A model generated the notes under the pieces. It did not search any database and was not told where the DNA came from. It saw only the letters and a program-made list of their open reading frames with translations. 64,000 bases of DNA from Flavobacterium cauense R2A-7 (GTDB taxonomy: Bacteria; Bacteroidota; Bacteroidia; Flavobacteriales; Flavobacteriaceae): NCBI RefSeq assembly GCF_000498475.1, contig NZ_AVBI01000024.1:112791-176790 (forward strand). The letters run 5' to 3'. Made by a program: the position numbers and the translations under genes. Positions 15,924 through 24,373 of the stretch are shown here, piece after piece. How positions within the stretch are numbered: position 1 is the first letter of the stretch; the number at the start of each line of letters is the position of its first letter.

Positions 15924-17675
15924 TCAATTATTCTCTACTGCAAATTGCGATTCGTATAAATTTTTGTAGTAGCCTTCCGGTTTACTGATTAATTCGTAAT
16001 GTTTGCCTTCTTCCACAATCATACCTTTGTCCATTACAATGATTTTGTCGGCATTAACAACTGTAGCCAAACGGTGTGCTATGACAATGGAGGTTCTTCC
16101 TTTGGTGATTTTATCTGTGGCTTTCTGAATCAGTTCTTCTGAATAAGTATCGATAGAAGATGTCGCTTCGTCCAGAATCAGAATACTCGGGTTACTTACA
16201 TACGCACGTAAAAAAGCAATCAGTTGTCGTTGCCCTGAAGACAGCATCGCACCGCGTTCTTTTACATTATAATCATAACCTTCGGGCAAACTCATGATAA
16301 AATCGTGAACGCCTATTTTTTGCGCAGCAGCAATAACTTCATCTCTTGTAATTGCGGTATTGTTAAGTGTAATATTGTTCAGGATGGTGTCGGCGAATAG
16401 GAAAACATCCTGTAAAACGATGGCAATTTGTCGGCGCAAACTGTCCAAGTCAAATTCATTAATATCGGTACCGTCAATTAGTATTCTTCCACTGTTGATT
16501 TCATAAAAACGGTTTAACAAATTGATAATGGTTGATTTTCCGGCACCTGTAGCACCAACAATGGCAATGGTTTCGCCTGCATTCACTTTTAAATTGATGC
16601 CTTTTAACACTTCTTCATCATCAATATAACTGAAACGGACATTCTCCAATGTAATATCACCTTTAAAATGTCCGGCGATTTTTGTCCCTTTTTGCTGCAC
16701 CAAATCTTCCCGATCTAAAATTTCGAAAACACGTTCGGCAGCAATGATTCCCATTTGCATTACGTTGAATTTATCTGCAATCTGACGTAACGGGTTGAAT
16801 AACATTCCGATAAGCATAGTATAAGCAAATAAATCACCAAAAGTGGTCATCGTATCGCCGTGCATAATGTTCCAACCACCATACCAAACCACAACTCCTA
16901 ATGTTAATGACGACAGAATATCGGCAATAGGGAAGAAGATGGAGTTGTATAGAATGTTTTTTAACCAAGCTTTGTTGTGCAACTCGTTGATTTGTTTGAA
17001 TTTCTCCAGTTCAATTTCTTCACGATGAAATAATTGTACGATTTTCATCCCGGTAACACGTTCCTGAACGAAGGTGTTTAAATTGGCCACCTGATTACGT
17101 ACTTCTTCAAACGCAATTTTCATTTTTTGCTGGAAAATACGGGTCGCATACAATAAAATCGGCATTCCCATTACTACAATCAGACTCAGTTTCCAGTTCA
17201 TGTAAAACATGATTCCTAAAACCACCGTCATTTTCATTAAGTCACTCACAATCATGAACAGCCCCTGACTAAAAATACTTGATATCGACTCCATATCGGT
17301 TACCGAACGGGTGACTAATTTTCCAACGGGCTCATTATCGAAATATTTCATTCGGAATGTCGTAATGTGATGGAATAGTTTTTCACGAATGTCTTTCACT
17401 ATATCCTGACCTAACCAGTTGGCCCAATAGGTGAAATAAAATTGTGATCCAACTTCAAGCACTAATACAACACCCATCAGGATAATATAATACAGTAATC
17501 CAACCGAATCATGTTCTTTCAGGTAGCCGTCAACCGTTTGTTTTAATAAATAAGGACGAACCGCTGCGAAAATGGAAAGCGTAACCGAAAACAATACGAC
17601 CATATAAAGCCTGTTTTTATATGGCTTTGCATAGCGCATTACTTTTTTTAATGATATGGATTGTATGACTTTCAT
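15924..17675 (-). CDS. MsbA-like ABC exporter (fused permease and ATPase)
   Basis: A 583-residue half-transporter with an N-terminal six-helix exporter domain (about 15-315) and a C-terminal ATPase. Walker A GATGAGKST, Q-loop VLQDVFLFADT, signature LSSGQRQ, Walker B ILILDEATSSID and the switch His in IAHRL are intact. Homodimers of this type flip lipids or export drugs; lipid A export is plausible in a Gram-negative but not shown. Its start codon overlaps the truA stop by one base, so it is cotranscribed with truA. Confidence 0.9.
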   Translation of the reverse strand: MKVIQSISLKKVMRYAKPYKNRLYMVVLFSVTLSIFAAVRPYLLKQTVDGYLKEHDSVGLLYYIILMGVVLVLEVGSQFYFTYWANWLGQDIVKDIREKLFHHITTFRMKYFDNEPVGKLVTRSVTDMESISSIFSQGLFMIVSDLMKMTVVLGIMFYMNWKLSLIVVMGMPILLYATRIFQQKMKIAFEEVRNQVANLNTFVQERVTGMKIVQLFHREEIELEKFKQINELHNKAWLKNILYNSIFFPIADILSSLTLGVVVWYGGWNIMHGDTMTTFGDLFAYTMLIGMLFNPLRQIADKFNVMQMGIIAAERVFEILDREDLVQQKGTKIAGHFKGDITLENVRFSYIDDEEVLKGINLKVNAGETIAIVGATGAGKSTIINLLNRFYEINSGRILIDGTDINEFDLDSLRRQIAIVLQDVFLFADTILNNITLNNTAITRDEVIAAAQKIGVHDFIMSLPEGYDYNVKERGAMLSSGQRQLIAFLRAYVSNPSILILDEATSSIDTYSEELIQKATDKITKGRTSIVIAHRLATVVNADKIIVMDKGMIVEEGKHYELISKPEGYYKNLYESQFAVENN

Positions 17676-18418
17676 TAGTGCTTGTGAATATACGGATAAA
17701 TTACTTTGGTTAAATACAAACCGTGGGCGGGAACTGAAAAACCTGCTTTCCCTCTGTTTTTACTTTCAACGATGTTTCGGAAATCATCCATGGATATTTT
17801 TCCGATTCCCACTCCGATAAGCGTTCCCACAATGGCGCGAACCATATTTCTCAGAAAACGGTCGGCAGTAATGGTAAACACCAGTTTCGTACCGTTTTGC
17901 TGCCAGAAAGCTTCTTTGATAACACAATTAAAGGTTTTTACATCGGTATGTGTTTTTGAAAAGCATTCAAAATCAGTGTATTCAAACAATATTTTTGCGG
18001 CTTCATTCATTTTTTCCACGTCGAGCGGATGAAAATGATACCAGCTTCCTTCGTTTTCAAACGCGTCTTTAAAGGTGTGAATGTGGTATTCATAGGTTCG
18101 GCTGGTAGCGTCAAATCGGGCATGAGCGTCATCGTGTAGCGGAATCAAACCATACACTACAATATCTTTCGGTAAAAACGAATTCAGTTTCTGAGTCCAA
18201 TACGCCGAATCCAACATTTCATCATAATCAAAATGAGCATACATTTGCTTGGCATGTACACCGGCATCGGTACGTCCTGCGCCCATAAGCTCAATGTCTT
18301 TTCGAAATAAAACAGTTAAGGCTTTGGTTAAGGTTTCCTGAACGGATGCCGACTGTGGCTGGTATTGCCAACCGTGGTAATTTTTTCCGTTGTATGCGAA
18401 TTCGATGAAGTATCTCAA
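17675..18418 (-). CDS. truA: tRNA pseudouridine(38-40) synthase
   Basis: A 247-residue enzyme that isomerises uridines 38-40 of the tRNA anticodon arm. The catalytic Asp is D51 in MGAGRTDAGVHA; FIEFAYNGKNYHGWQ at the N-terminus and RNMVRAIVGTLIGVG near the C-terminus are diagnostic. The start codon is TTG at 18418, supported because the conserved N-terminus begins exactly there and no ATG precedes it in frame. First gene of a two-gene unit with the ABC exporter. Confidence 0.94.
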   Translation of the reverse strand: MRYFIEFAYNGKNYHGWQYQPQSASVQETLTKALTVLFRKDIELMGAGRTDAGVHAKQMYAHFDYDEMLDSAYWTQKLNSFLPKDIVVYGLIPLHDDAHARFDATSRTYEYHIHTFKDAFENEGSWYHFHPLDVEKMNEAAKILFEYTDFECFSKTHTDVKTFNCVIKEAFWQQNGTKLVFTITADRFLRNMVRAIVGTLIGVGIGKISMDDFRNIVESKNRGKAGFSVPAHGLYLTKVIYPYIHKH

Positions 18419-18447
18419 GGTGATTAAGGCTCAAAGTTTAAGAGTAG

Positions 18448-18455
18448 CAAAGTTA
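18448..18455 (-). promoter_or_regulatory. -7 promoter box for truA
   Basis: TAACTTTG on the minus strand, 29 bases before the TTG start. Confidence 0.5.
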
Positions 18456-18571
18456 CAAAGTTTAAAGGAAAAGTCACTTAGTTGCTATGTTACTTAGTCA
18501 TAAAGTTTTCTAAAAATAAATATTGAATTACTTATGTTTAAAAAGGGGCATTAAATAGTCGATCTACTTAT

Positions 18572-18579
18572 TAACTTTG
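18572..18579 (+). promoter_or_regulatory. -7 promoter box for the phosphoesterase gene
   Basis: TAACTTTG, 21 bases before the ATG at 18601. The 18419-18600 gap contains several related AACTTTG/CAAAGTT words on both strands. Confidence 0.55.
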
Positions 18580-18600
18580 CAACTCAGTTACTCAAAATAA

Positions 18601-19098
18601 ATGAAAAAAATTCTTCTCCTTTCCGATACGCACAGTCATATCGACGACACGATTTTAAAATACGTTCGCTTGGCGGATGAAGTTTGGCATGCAGGTGATA
18701 TCGGGGATTTATCGGTTACGGATACCATTAAGAAAATCAAACCGTTAAGGGCTGTATACGGTAATATTGATGATGCGAAAGCGCGTTTGGAATTTCCGTT
18801 GCACAACCGGTTTTTGTGTGAAGGGGTGGATGTCTGGATTACGCACATCGGTGGTTATCCCGGAAAATACAATCAGGAGATTCGCAGTGAAATAAAACAA
18901 AATCCGCCGAAATTATTCATTTGCGGACATTCCCATATTTTAAAAGTACAGTTTGATAAGGAACTGAATTTACTGCACATGAATCCGGGAGCAGCCGGAA
19001 TACACGGTTTTCATCAGGTGAGAACCATGCTGCAGTTTGAAATCGACGGTGATAAAATTCAGAATTTAAACGTTGTGGAAATCGGAGCCCGGGGCTGA
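18601..19098 (+). CDS. YfcE/MJ0936-type metallophosphodiesterase
   Basis: A 165-residue calcineurin-like phosphoesterase. Metal-binding motifs in order: LLSDTHSH (DxH), HAGDIGD (GD), VYGNIDD (GNxD), ITHIGG (H) and CGHSHIL (GHxH). Short proteins of this class hydrolyse phosphodiesters with Mn or similar metals; the physiological substrate is unknown. The last 33 bases overlap the 3' end of the histidine kinase gene on the other strand. Confidence 0.9.
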   Translation: MKKILLLSDTHSHIDDTILKYVRLADEVWHAGDIGDLSVTDTIKKIKPLRAVYGNIDDAKARLEFPLHNRFLCEGVDVWITHIGGYPGKYNQEIRSEIKQNPPKLFICGHSHILKVQFDKELNLLHMNPGAAGIHGFHQVRTMLQFEIDGDKIQNLNVVEIGARG

Positions 19099-20847
19099 TT
19101 TTATTTCCGGAATCTGCACTTTAATATAAATAATAGTACCCGATTGTTCTTTAGAATTGATGTTCATGGTTCCGTTCAGACTTTTGATACGGGTTTTTAT
19201 CTGTGAAAGTCCGAGTCCTTCTTTTGGTTTTCCTTCTTTGGTGCTGAACCCTTTTCCGTTGTCTTCGATGTTAATGGAAAGCTGATCGTTTTCTTTGTCG
19301 AGGGTTAAAAAGGCTTCCGAAGCATTACTGTGCTTCATGATGTTGTTGAACAATTCCGCAACAATAAAATACAGTTTCATTTCAAATTCATTCTGAAAAC
19401 GAATATCTTCTTTTATGAAATTGTTGAATTGAAAATGTATCAGCGAATTGGAATTCTTCTCACATAAATCTTCAAAAGCGGCAATCAAACCTAGTTTTTC
19501 CAATACGGGCGGAATCAAATCGTGTGATAAATCGCGTACTTTATCATGCGCTTCTTTAATGATCGCTTTGGTTTTTTTGAGTTCGCCGCCAATTTCCGGA
19601 TGATTCGCCTCAAACGCCATTAAATGCAAACTTGCTGAGGAAAGCAACGCACTGATATTATCGTGTAAAACCCCCGAAAGCCGCTTGCGTTCTTCTTCCT
19701 GACCGTCTATGGTAGCATTTACAAGGTTTTGTTGCACGTTGTGGTTTAGGTCTTTCAGTTTGTTTTTTTGTCTCAGTTTTAAATTTTGATAGAAAAAGTA
19801 AAATAAAATACCCACGAAAGCTAATAAGGCTAACGTTAAGTACAGCATTTTTTCGCTTTTGAGCTGTTTTTGTTGCAACAGCATTTGCCGTTCTTTGAAC
19901 TCGTTTTCGGATTTTTCCAGTTCATATTTGGTACGGATGCCTTCAATCTCGCTGTCGAACTTTCTTTCGTTGGCAAACTGAAGATACTCTGCATATTTAT
20001 TCAAACATTTATTAGCGGATTTATAATCTCCTAATTTTTCATAAGCGAGTGAGAGATTTATGTAATTATGGGCGAAATCTTTACTTAAAGAATCGTTTTT
20101 GTTTTCGGCGATTAGTTCCACATAGAGGTCCCGAGCTTTTTTATAATCGATTTCTTCAGTGAGATAATGTACGCCAAGATTGCTTTTTGCTGTATAAATG
20201 GTTGCCTTATTTTTAGATTTTTCGGCATATACGATGCTGGAATCCAGGTATTTTTTAGCAATATCTCTTTCCTTTATGTAGGAATAAAAAGCAAAGTGAT
20301 TGTTATATGCCTTTGCGATAAATTCATTATCTTTTAATTTTTTGGCGCCTGCTAAGGAAGGTTCCAAATATGGGAAAGCGTTTTGAGTATCTCCTATATT
20401 AAGATAGGCCGAAAGAATGGCATAGTTAAGTCGTTGAATAACGGAGTCATTTTTGCTTAAAGTAGCTGTTTTGAGACCTTTTTTAGCAATGTCTATGCCT
20501 TTAAGAAATTGGTCTAACCGAATGTAGGTTCGTGCAAATTCCGGGTAGAGCTTTACTTTTTCGAAATCCGGCGCTTTGTTTATTTTGCTCAATGCTTCAA
20601 AGATGATTGTTAAAGAGCGCTTGGGGTCTTTAATATCATTGGTGAGTATGGTGGTTTTGTTGGTAATGTGTTTAATGTAACTGGAATACTGTTTTTTGCT
20701 TAAAAAATAAGTAGCTTTTTTATCCGAGTAATCCAACGCTTTTTGAAACTGGTTGTTTTCTTTGTAATAGACAAAAGAATCCTTCACGACTTTTTGCTGT
20801 GAAAAGGCCGTGAAGGAAATAAGGAATATAAGAAGATGTTTCTTCAA
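19066..20847 (-). CDS. TPR sensor histidine kinase (NarX/HisKA_3 type)
   Basis: About 593 residues. Signal peptide KKHLLIFLISFTAFSQQ, periplasmic TPR-like helical repeats (about 20-300), one membrane helix (about 335-355), a HisKA_3 phosphoacceptor motif EEERKRLSGVLHDN with H395, and an ATPase domain with ELFNNIMKHSNA and DNGKGFS. The frame extends to 20871, but the signal peptide begins at the TTG at 20847, which leaves a 10-base gap to the upstream gene; TTG is therefore the likely start. Partner of the NarL-type regulator two genes upstream. It converges with the phosphoesterase gene, overlapping by 33 bases. Confidence 0.88.
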   Translation of the reverse strand: MKKHLLIFLISFTAFSQQKVVKDSFVYYKENNQFQKALDYSDKKATYFLSKKQYSSYIKHITNKTTILTNDIKDPKRSLTIIFEALSKINKAPDFEKVKLYPEFARTYIRLDQFLKGIDIAKKGLKTATLSKNDSVIQRLNYAILSAYLNIGDTQNAFPYLEPSLAGAKKLKDNEFIAKAYNNHFAFYSYIKERDIAKKYLDSSIVYAEKSKNKATIYTAKSNLGVHYLTEEIDYKKARDLYVELIAENKNDSLSKDFAHNYINLSLAYEKLGDYKSANKCLNKYAEYLQFANERKFDSEIEGIRTKYELEKSENEFKERQMLLQQKQLKSEKMLYLTLALLAFVGILFYFFYQNLKLRQKNKLKDLNHNVQQNLVNATIDGQEEERKRLSGVLHDNISALLSSASLHLMAFEANHPEIGGELKKTKAIIKEAHDKVRDLSHDLIPPVLEKLGLIAAFEDLCEKNSNSLIHFQFNNFIKEDIRFQNEFEMKLYFIVAELFNNIMKHSNASEAFLTLDKENDQLSINIEDNGKGFSTKEGKPKEGLGLSQIKTRIKSLNGTMNINSKEQSGTIIYIKVQIPEIKSAPGSDFHNV

Positions 20848-20857
20848 GCAGATAAAA

Positions 20858-21139
20858 TTAGTAATTAACAATAATTTTTGGTTTTGTATTGGTTACGCCA
20901 TTTAAAACCTGTGCAAAGCGCAAATCTAAAACACCGTTGTCTCCCGTAAAGGTGTAGGTTTCTGTTACAAAAGTAGTCGAAGGCTGTGATTGCCCCGAAT
21001 TCAGTTGTACAGTAACCGTGTTGATTTTTTTGGTTGCATCATAATGTGTGGTAAAATTACAATTGTTAGGGATTTCGAAGGTAAACTCGAATTCGTCTTC
21101 AGCAACGGTTGTAAAACCGTAATTTCCGATTAATGCCAT
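20858..21139 (-). CDS. Hypothetical beta-rich protein inside the two-component locus
   Basis: A 93-residue protein without signal peptide or membrane segment. Alternating hydrophobic/polar residues with Thr/Val-rich strands (NTVTVQLNSGQSQPS, FVTETYTFTG, KPKIIVNY) suggest a small beta sandwich. I do not recognise a family. It lies 24 bases after the response regulator gene and 10 bases before the kinase, all on one strand, so it is almost certainly cotranscribed with them and may modulate the pathway or be a target. Confidence 0.7.
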   Translation of the reverse strand: MALIGNYGFTTVAEDEFEFTFEIPNNCNFTTHYDATKKINTVTVQLNSGQSQPSTTFVTETYTFTGDNGVLDLRFAQVLNGVTNTKPKIIVNY

Positions 21140-21163
21140 AGTTTTTAGTTTTTTGTGGTTTTT

Positions 21164-21829
21164 TTATTGATGGATTAAATTGTGTTTGAGCGCAAATTTT
21201 ACCAGTCCGATGGTATTTTTAACGTTTAGTTTTTTTATCAGATTCTTGCGATGCGTTTCCACTGTATTGGTACTGATGTATAAGGCTTCACTGATTTCTT
21301 TTCCGCTGTATTCGAGTGAAATCAGTTTTAGGATTTCCAGTTCGCGGTCGGTTATGGATTCCGGAGTGATGCCGCCAAAACCGGTTGCGCTTTCTTGTTC
21401 CTTTCCGGTAAACGACAAAAAGATTTTTTCACGTACCGATTTCGAATAATATTCTTCACCGCCGTAAATGGTGTTGATGGCTTCAATGATGTTTTCGCCG
21501 GCCGATTGTTTCGTCAGATAGCCTTTGGCACCCAATTGTAAGACTTCTTTAATCAGTTTGATATCGTCAAAACTTGAAAAAACGATTACGTCACAGGAAA
21601 AACCTTTGCTGTTGAATTCCTTCAGCACTTCGATGCCGTCTTTTCCGGGCATGTTGATATCCATGATTAAAATATCGATGTTCTTATCGGCAAGATCATT
21701 CACCAGATTTTCACCGGTAAGGGAATAGCCAACCACTTCGAAGGATTTGTTGGTTTTTAAAACAGCAACAAGTCCGTCTATAAGTATCTGATGGTCATCG
21801 GCTAAGTAGAGGCGTATTTTTTCTGTCAT
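21164..21829 (-). CDS. NarL/LuxR-type response regulator
   Basis: A 221-residue DNA-binding regulator. Receiver domain (1-125) with acidic pair D11/D12, phospho-acceptor D57 in ILIMDINMPG, and K in GYLTKQSAG. C-terminal LuxR HTH (about 155-215) with ITDRELEILKLI and STNTVETHRKNLIKKL. Start at ATG 21829; the frame extends to a TTG at 21838, right at the predicted transcription start. It is the first gene of a three-gene unit with the beta-rich protein and the TPR kinase. Confidence 0.92.
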   Translation of the reverse strand: MTEKIRLYLADDHQILIDGLVAVLKTNKSFEVVGYSLTGENLVNDLADKNIDILIMDINMPGKDGIEVLKEFNSKGFSCDVIVFSSFDDIKLIKEVLQLGAKGYLTKQSAGENIIEAINTIYGGEEYYSKSVREKIFLSFTGKEQESATGFGGITPESITDRELEILKLISLEYSGKEISEALYISTNTVETHRKNLIKKLNVKNTIGLVKFALKHNLIHQ

Positions 21830-21848
21830 TCGGTACAATTGAGTATTT

Positions 21849-21856
21849 CAAATTTA
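21849..21856 (-). promoter_or_regulatory. -7 promoter box of the two-component operon
   Basis: TAAATTTG on the minus strand, 19 bases before the ATG at 21829. Confidence 0.6.
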
Positions 21857-21883
21857 ACATTTAATTCGAAAAAGGAATTCATT

Positions 21884-21920
21884 AAATCTAGTGATTTTAT
21901 ATCACTAAATTTAGTGATAT
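21884..21920 (-). promoter_or_regulatory. palindromic operator-like site upstream of the response regulator
   Basis: Positions 21899-21920 form a perfect 22-base palindrome with arms ATATCACTAAA. A third, one-mismatch half-site AAATCTAGTGAT lies at 21884-21895. The array sits about 30-65 bases upstream of the -7 box, suited to an activator or autoregulator; binding by the NarL-type protein is inference. Confidence 0.5.
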
Positions 21921-21929
21921 GTAAGAAAA

Positions 21930-21961
21930 AAAAATCCGAACCAGTTAAGATTCGGATTTTT
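21930..21961 (-). terminator. terminator of the DUF4293 gene
   Basis: Perfect 11-bp stem (21930-21940 with 21951-21961), loop of 10 bases, T-rich exit on the minus strand. Confidence 0.85.
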
Positions 21962-21989
21962 CGCGCACTAATAAACTAAGATGAAAGGT

Positions 21990-22400
21990 TTATCGTAATC
22001 GGTCTACAGATTTTACGAGATCTTCGTCCTTTTTGATGGCCTTATTGGCTAAAACCAACAAAACGATAGAAACAATAGGAAGAAACATCCCAACACCCTT
22101 CTCAGAAACCGTGGTTTCTCCGGATAAGCTTAGTAAACGATACACAAATAATCCTAGTAATATAAAGTTCAATATTATGTTCAGTCGGTTCATCACAAAC
22201 TGATTTTGTCTTTTCTTGTAACTAAAAATACTTACTATGGCAAGTGTGGTACACAATCCAAAAATGGCTGCAAATGTCAAATCCAGCATAAAGTAAAAAT
22301 CTTTTCCCGCCGCATCTTTCCATAACGGAAAAACGAAAGGCAAAACCCCTGAAAAAACAAAGGCTAAAAAAAGATAAACGGTCTGAATTCGTTGAATCAT
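21990..22400 (-). CDS. DUF4293 family membrane protein
   Basis: A 136-residue protein with four hydrophobic segments (about 7-26, 38-60, 72-92, 104-120). MIQRIQTVYLFLAF at the start and NRLNIILNFILLGL are the family pattern. Function is unknown. It is divergent from rho, an arrangement common in Flavobacteriia. Confidence 0.85.
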   Translation of the reverse strand: MIQRIQTVYLFLAFVFSGVLPFVFPLWKDAAGKDFYFMLDLTFAAIFGLCTTLAIVSIFSYKKRQNQFVMNRLNIILNFILLGLFVYRLLSLSGETTVSEKGVGMFLPIVSIVLLVLANKAIKKDEDLVKSVDRLR

Positions 22401-22419
22401 TTTCGGTTAATTTGTTGGA

Positions 22420-22427
22420 CAAAAATA
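22420..22427 (-). promoter_or_regulatory. -7 promoter box for the DUF4293 gene
   Basis: TATTTTTG on the minus strand, 19 bases before the ATG at 22400. Confidence 0.55.
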
Positions 22428-22450
22428 GTGTCTTTTTCCTAAAAATGCTA

Positions 22451-22479
22451 TTGTTTGTTAAAATTAATTCGTATTATTG
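22451..22479 (+). promoter_or_regulatory. probable rho promoter
   Basis: TTG at 22451-22453, 18-base spacer, TATTATTG at 22472-22479 (7 of 8). This leaves a leader of roughly 100 bases before the rho ATG, long for this window and a possible site of Rho autoregulation. Confidence 0.45.
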
Positions 22480-22585
22480 CAGTATAAAATCGTAAGTACT
22501 TCATTCTTCGATTGTTTCGATTCAAAAAAATCCTTACCCGAAAAAATCTATACTACATTACCTTAATTAAATTCAGATTCAATAC

Positions 22586-24307
22586 ATGTTTGATATTTCT
22601 GTATTAAAAGAAATGAAGCTGCCTGAGCTTCAGGAAATTGCAAAAGTTGCCAAAATCAATAAATACCGTTATCTAAAAAAAGACGAATTGGTGTATCAGA
22701 TTTTGGATTATCAGGCGGCCAACCCCGAAGTGGTTAAACCGGCTTTGGCAGAACAACCACAGCAAGAAGAAAAAGCCAAACGAGCACGAATTGCTCCGGC
22801 GAAAGGTCAGGTAAAAACACCTGCTGAAAATAAAAAAACACCTTTTGTTCCCAAGTCGGACAAAAAAGAAATAAAAGAAATTGCTGCTCCGGACGCAATT
22901 GCCGAAAAACCTGCAGCAGAAGCAGAAACAAAACGGGAACCTTTCGTAAACAAAAAGAAAGAGTTCGTTCAAAAAACTCGTTTTGTAAAAGAAAACAATC
23001 CGAACGTTGCCATACGTCCGAAACAAAATACTGAAACCCCTGAAGCAGCAGAAACTGCAACTGCAATCGAAACTCCGGTTGCAAAGCCTCAGAATCCCAA
23101 TCAAAATCAGAATCAGAATCAGAATCCCAACCAAAACCAAAATCCGAACCAAAAGCACAAAAAGCAGAATTTCAGAGAATCCGATTACGAATTCGACGGA
23201 ATTATAGAAAGTGAAGGTGTTTTGGAAATGATGCCGGACGGTTACGGATTTTTGCGTTCTTCCGATTATAACTATTTAGCATCACCGGATGATATTTATT
23301 TGTCGACCTCCCAAATCCGTTTGTTCGGATTAAAAACCGGAGATACGGTAAAAGGAGTAGTGCGTCCGCCAAAAGAAGGTGAAAAATATTTCCCTTTGGT
23401 AAAAGTGTTGAAAATCAACGGACACGATCCTCAGGTGGTTCGTGACCGAATTTCTTTCGAGCATTTAACGCCGGTTTTTCCAACAGAAAAATTCCGTTTG
23501 GCCGAAAAACAAAGCACGATTTCCACGCGAATCATCGATTTGTTCTCTCCAATTGGAAAAGGACAACGCGGTATGATTGTAGCACAGCCGAAAACGGGTA
23601 AAACCATGTTACTAAAAGATATTGCCAATGCTATTGCAGCCAATCATCCGGAAGTATATTTAATTGTACTTCTTATCGATGAACGTCCGGAAGAGGTTAC
23701 CGATATGCAGCGTAGTGTTAGAGGGGAGGTTATCGCTTCAACTTTCGACAGAGAGCCTCAGGAACACGTGAAAATCGCTAATATCGTTTTAGAAAAATCA
23801 AAACGTTTGGTAGAGTGTGGTCATGATGTGGTAATTCTTTTGGATTCTATTACGCGTTTGGCACGAGCATACAATACGGTACAACCGGCCTCCGGAAAAG
23901 TATTGAGTGGTGGTGTGGATGCGAATGCGTTACAAAAACCAAAACGTTTCTTCGGAGCGGCCCGTAATGTGGAAAATGGTGGTTCGTTGAGTATCATTGC
24001 TACTGCATTAACCGAAACAGGTTCTAAAATGGACGAGGTAATCTTCGAAGAATTTAAAGGAACCGGTAATATGGAATTACAGTTGGACAGAAAAATTGCC
24101 AACCGTCGTATTTTCCCGGCTATCGATCTTACTTCTTCCAGTACGCGTCGTGACGATTTGTTATTGGATGAGAACACGATTCAGAGAATGTGGATTATGC
24201 GTAAATATCTTGCCGATATGAATCCGGTAGAGGCGATGGATTTCATCAACGACCGATTCAAGAAAACCAGAAACAATCAGGAGTTCTTAATTTCGATGAA
24301 TGATTAA
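22586..24307 (+). CDS. rho: Transcription termination factor Rho with Asn/Gln-rich insert
   Basis: A 573-residue hexameric RNA helicase that terminates transcription. Rho N-terminal helical domain (1-50); a low-complexity Lys/Ala/Pro region (about 55-195) with an Asn-Gln-Pro tract at about 169-191; the RNA-binding cold-shock domain (about 205-275, DGYGFLRS and [11 protein letters not shown]); then the ATPase with Walker A at 335-340 (PKTGKT), Walker [18 protein letters not shown]-loop [11 protein letters not shown], and R-loop GTGNMEL. About 150 residues longer than E. coli Rho, all in the insert. Bacteroidota Rho proteins often carry such disordered inserts. It ends in a strong hairpin. Confidence 0.96.
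   Translation: MFDISVLKEMKLPELQEIAKVAKINKYRYLKKDELVYQILDYQAANPEVVKPALAEQPQQEEKAKRARIAPAKGQVKTPAENKKTPFVPKSDKKEIKEIAAPDAIAEKPAAEAETKREPFVNKKKEFVQKTRFVKENNPNVAIRPKQNTETPEAAETATAIETPVAKPQNPNQNQNQNQNPNQNQNPNQKHKKQNFRESDYEFDGIIESEGVLEMMPDGYGFLRSSDYNYLASPDDIYLSTSQIRLFGLKTGDTVKGVVRPPKEGEKYFPLVKVLKINGHDPQVVRDRISFEHLTPVFPTEKFRLAEKQSTISTRIIDLFSPIGKGQRGMIVAQPKTGKTMLLKDIANAIAANHPEVYLIVLLIDERPEEVTDMQRSVRGEVIASTFDREPQEHVKIANIVLEKSKRLVECGHDVVILLDSITRLARAYNTVQPASGKVLSGGVDANALQKPKRFFGAARNVENGGSLSIIATALTETGSKMDEVIFEEFKGTGNMELQLDRKIANRRIFPAIDLTSSSTRRDDLLLDENTIQRMWIMRKYLADMNPVEAMDFINDRFKKTRNNQEFLISMND
23092..23160 (+). repeat. in-gene short tandem repeat in rho (Asn/Gln codons)
   Basis: Repeated CAGAAT and CCAAAC-type hexamers encode the Asn-Gln-Pro tract at Rho residues 169-191. 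Such tracts can change length by slippage in units of two codons without a frameshift. Confidence 0.75.
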
Positions 24308-24325
24308 GAAGTAGTTAGTATAACT

Positions 24326-24354
24326 AAAAAATCCACCAATTTGGTGGATTTTTT
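24326..24354. terminator. terminator of rho, shared with endonuclease gene
   Basis: Perfect 13-bp stem (24326-24338 with 24342-24354), 3-base loop, A-rich left and T-rich right sides, lying between two convergent genes. Confidence 0.88.
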
Positions 24355-24373
24355 TATGCTGGTAAGTGAAGGA

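Noticed and set aside
22673..23158. Cys/Phe-rich minus-strand frames of 161 and 116 codons
   Set aside because: They are antisense shadows of the low-complexity region of rho.
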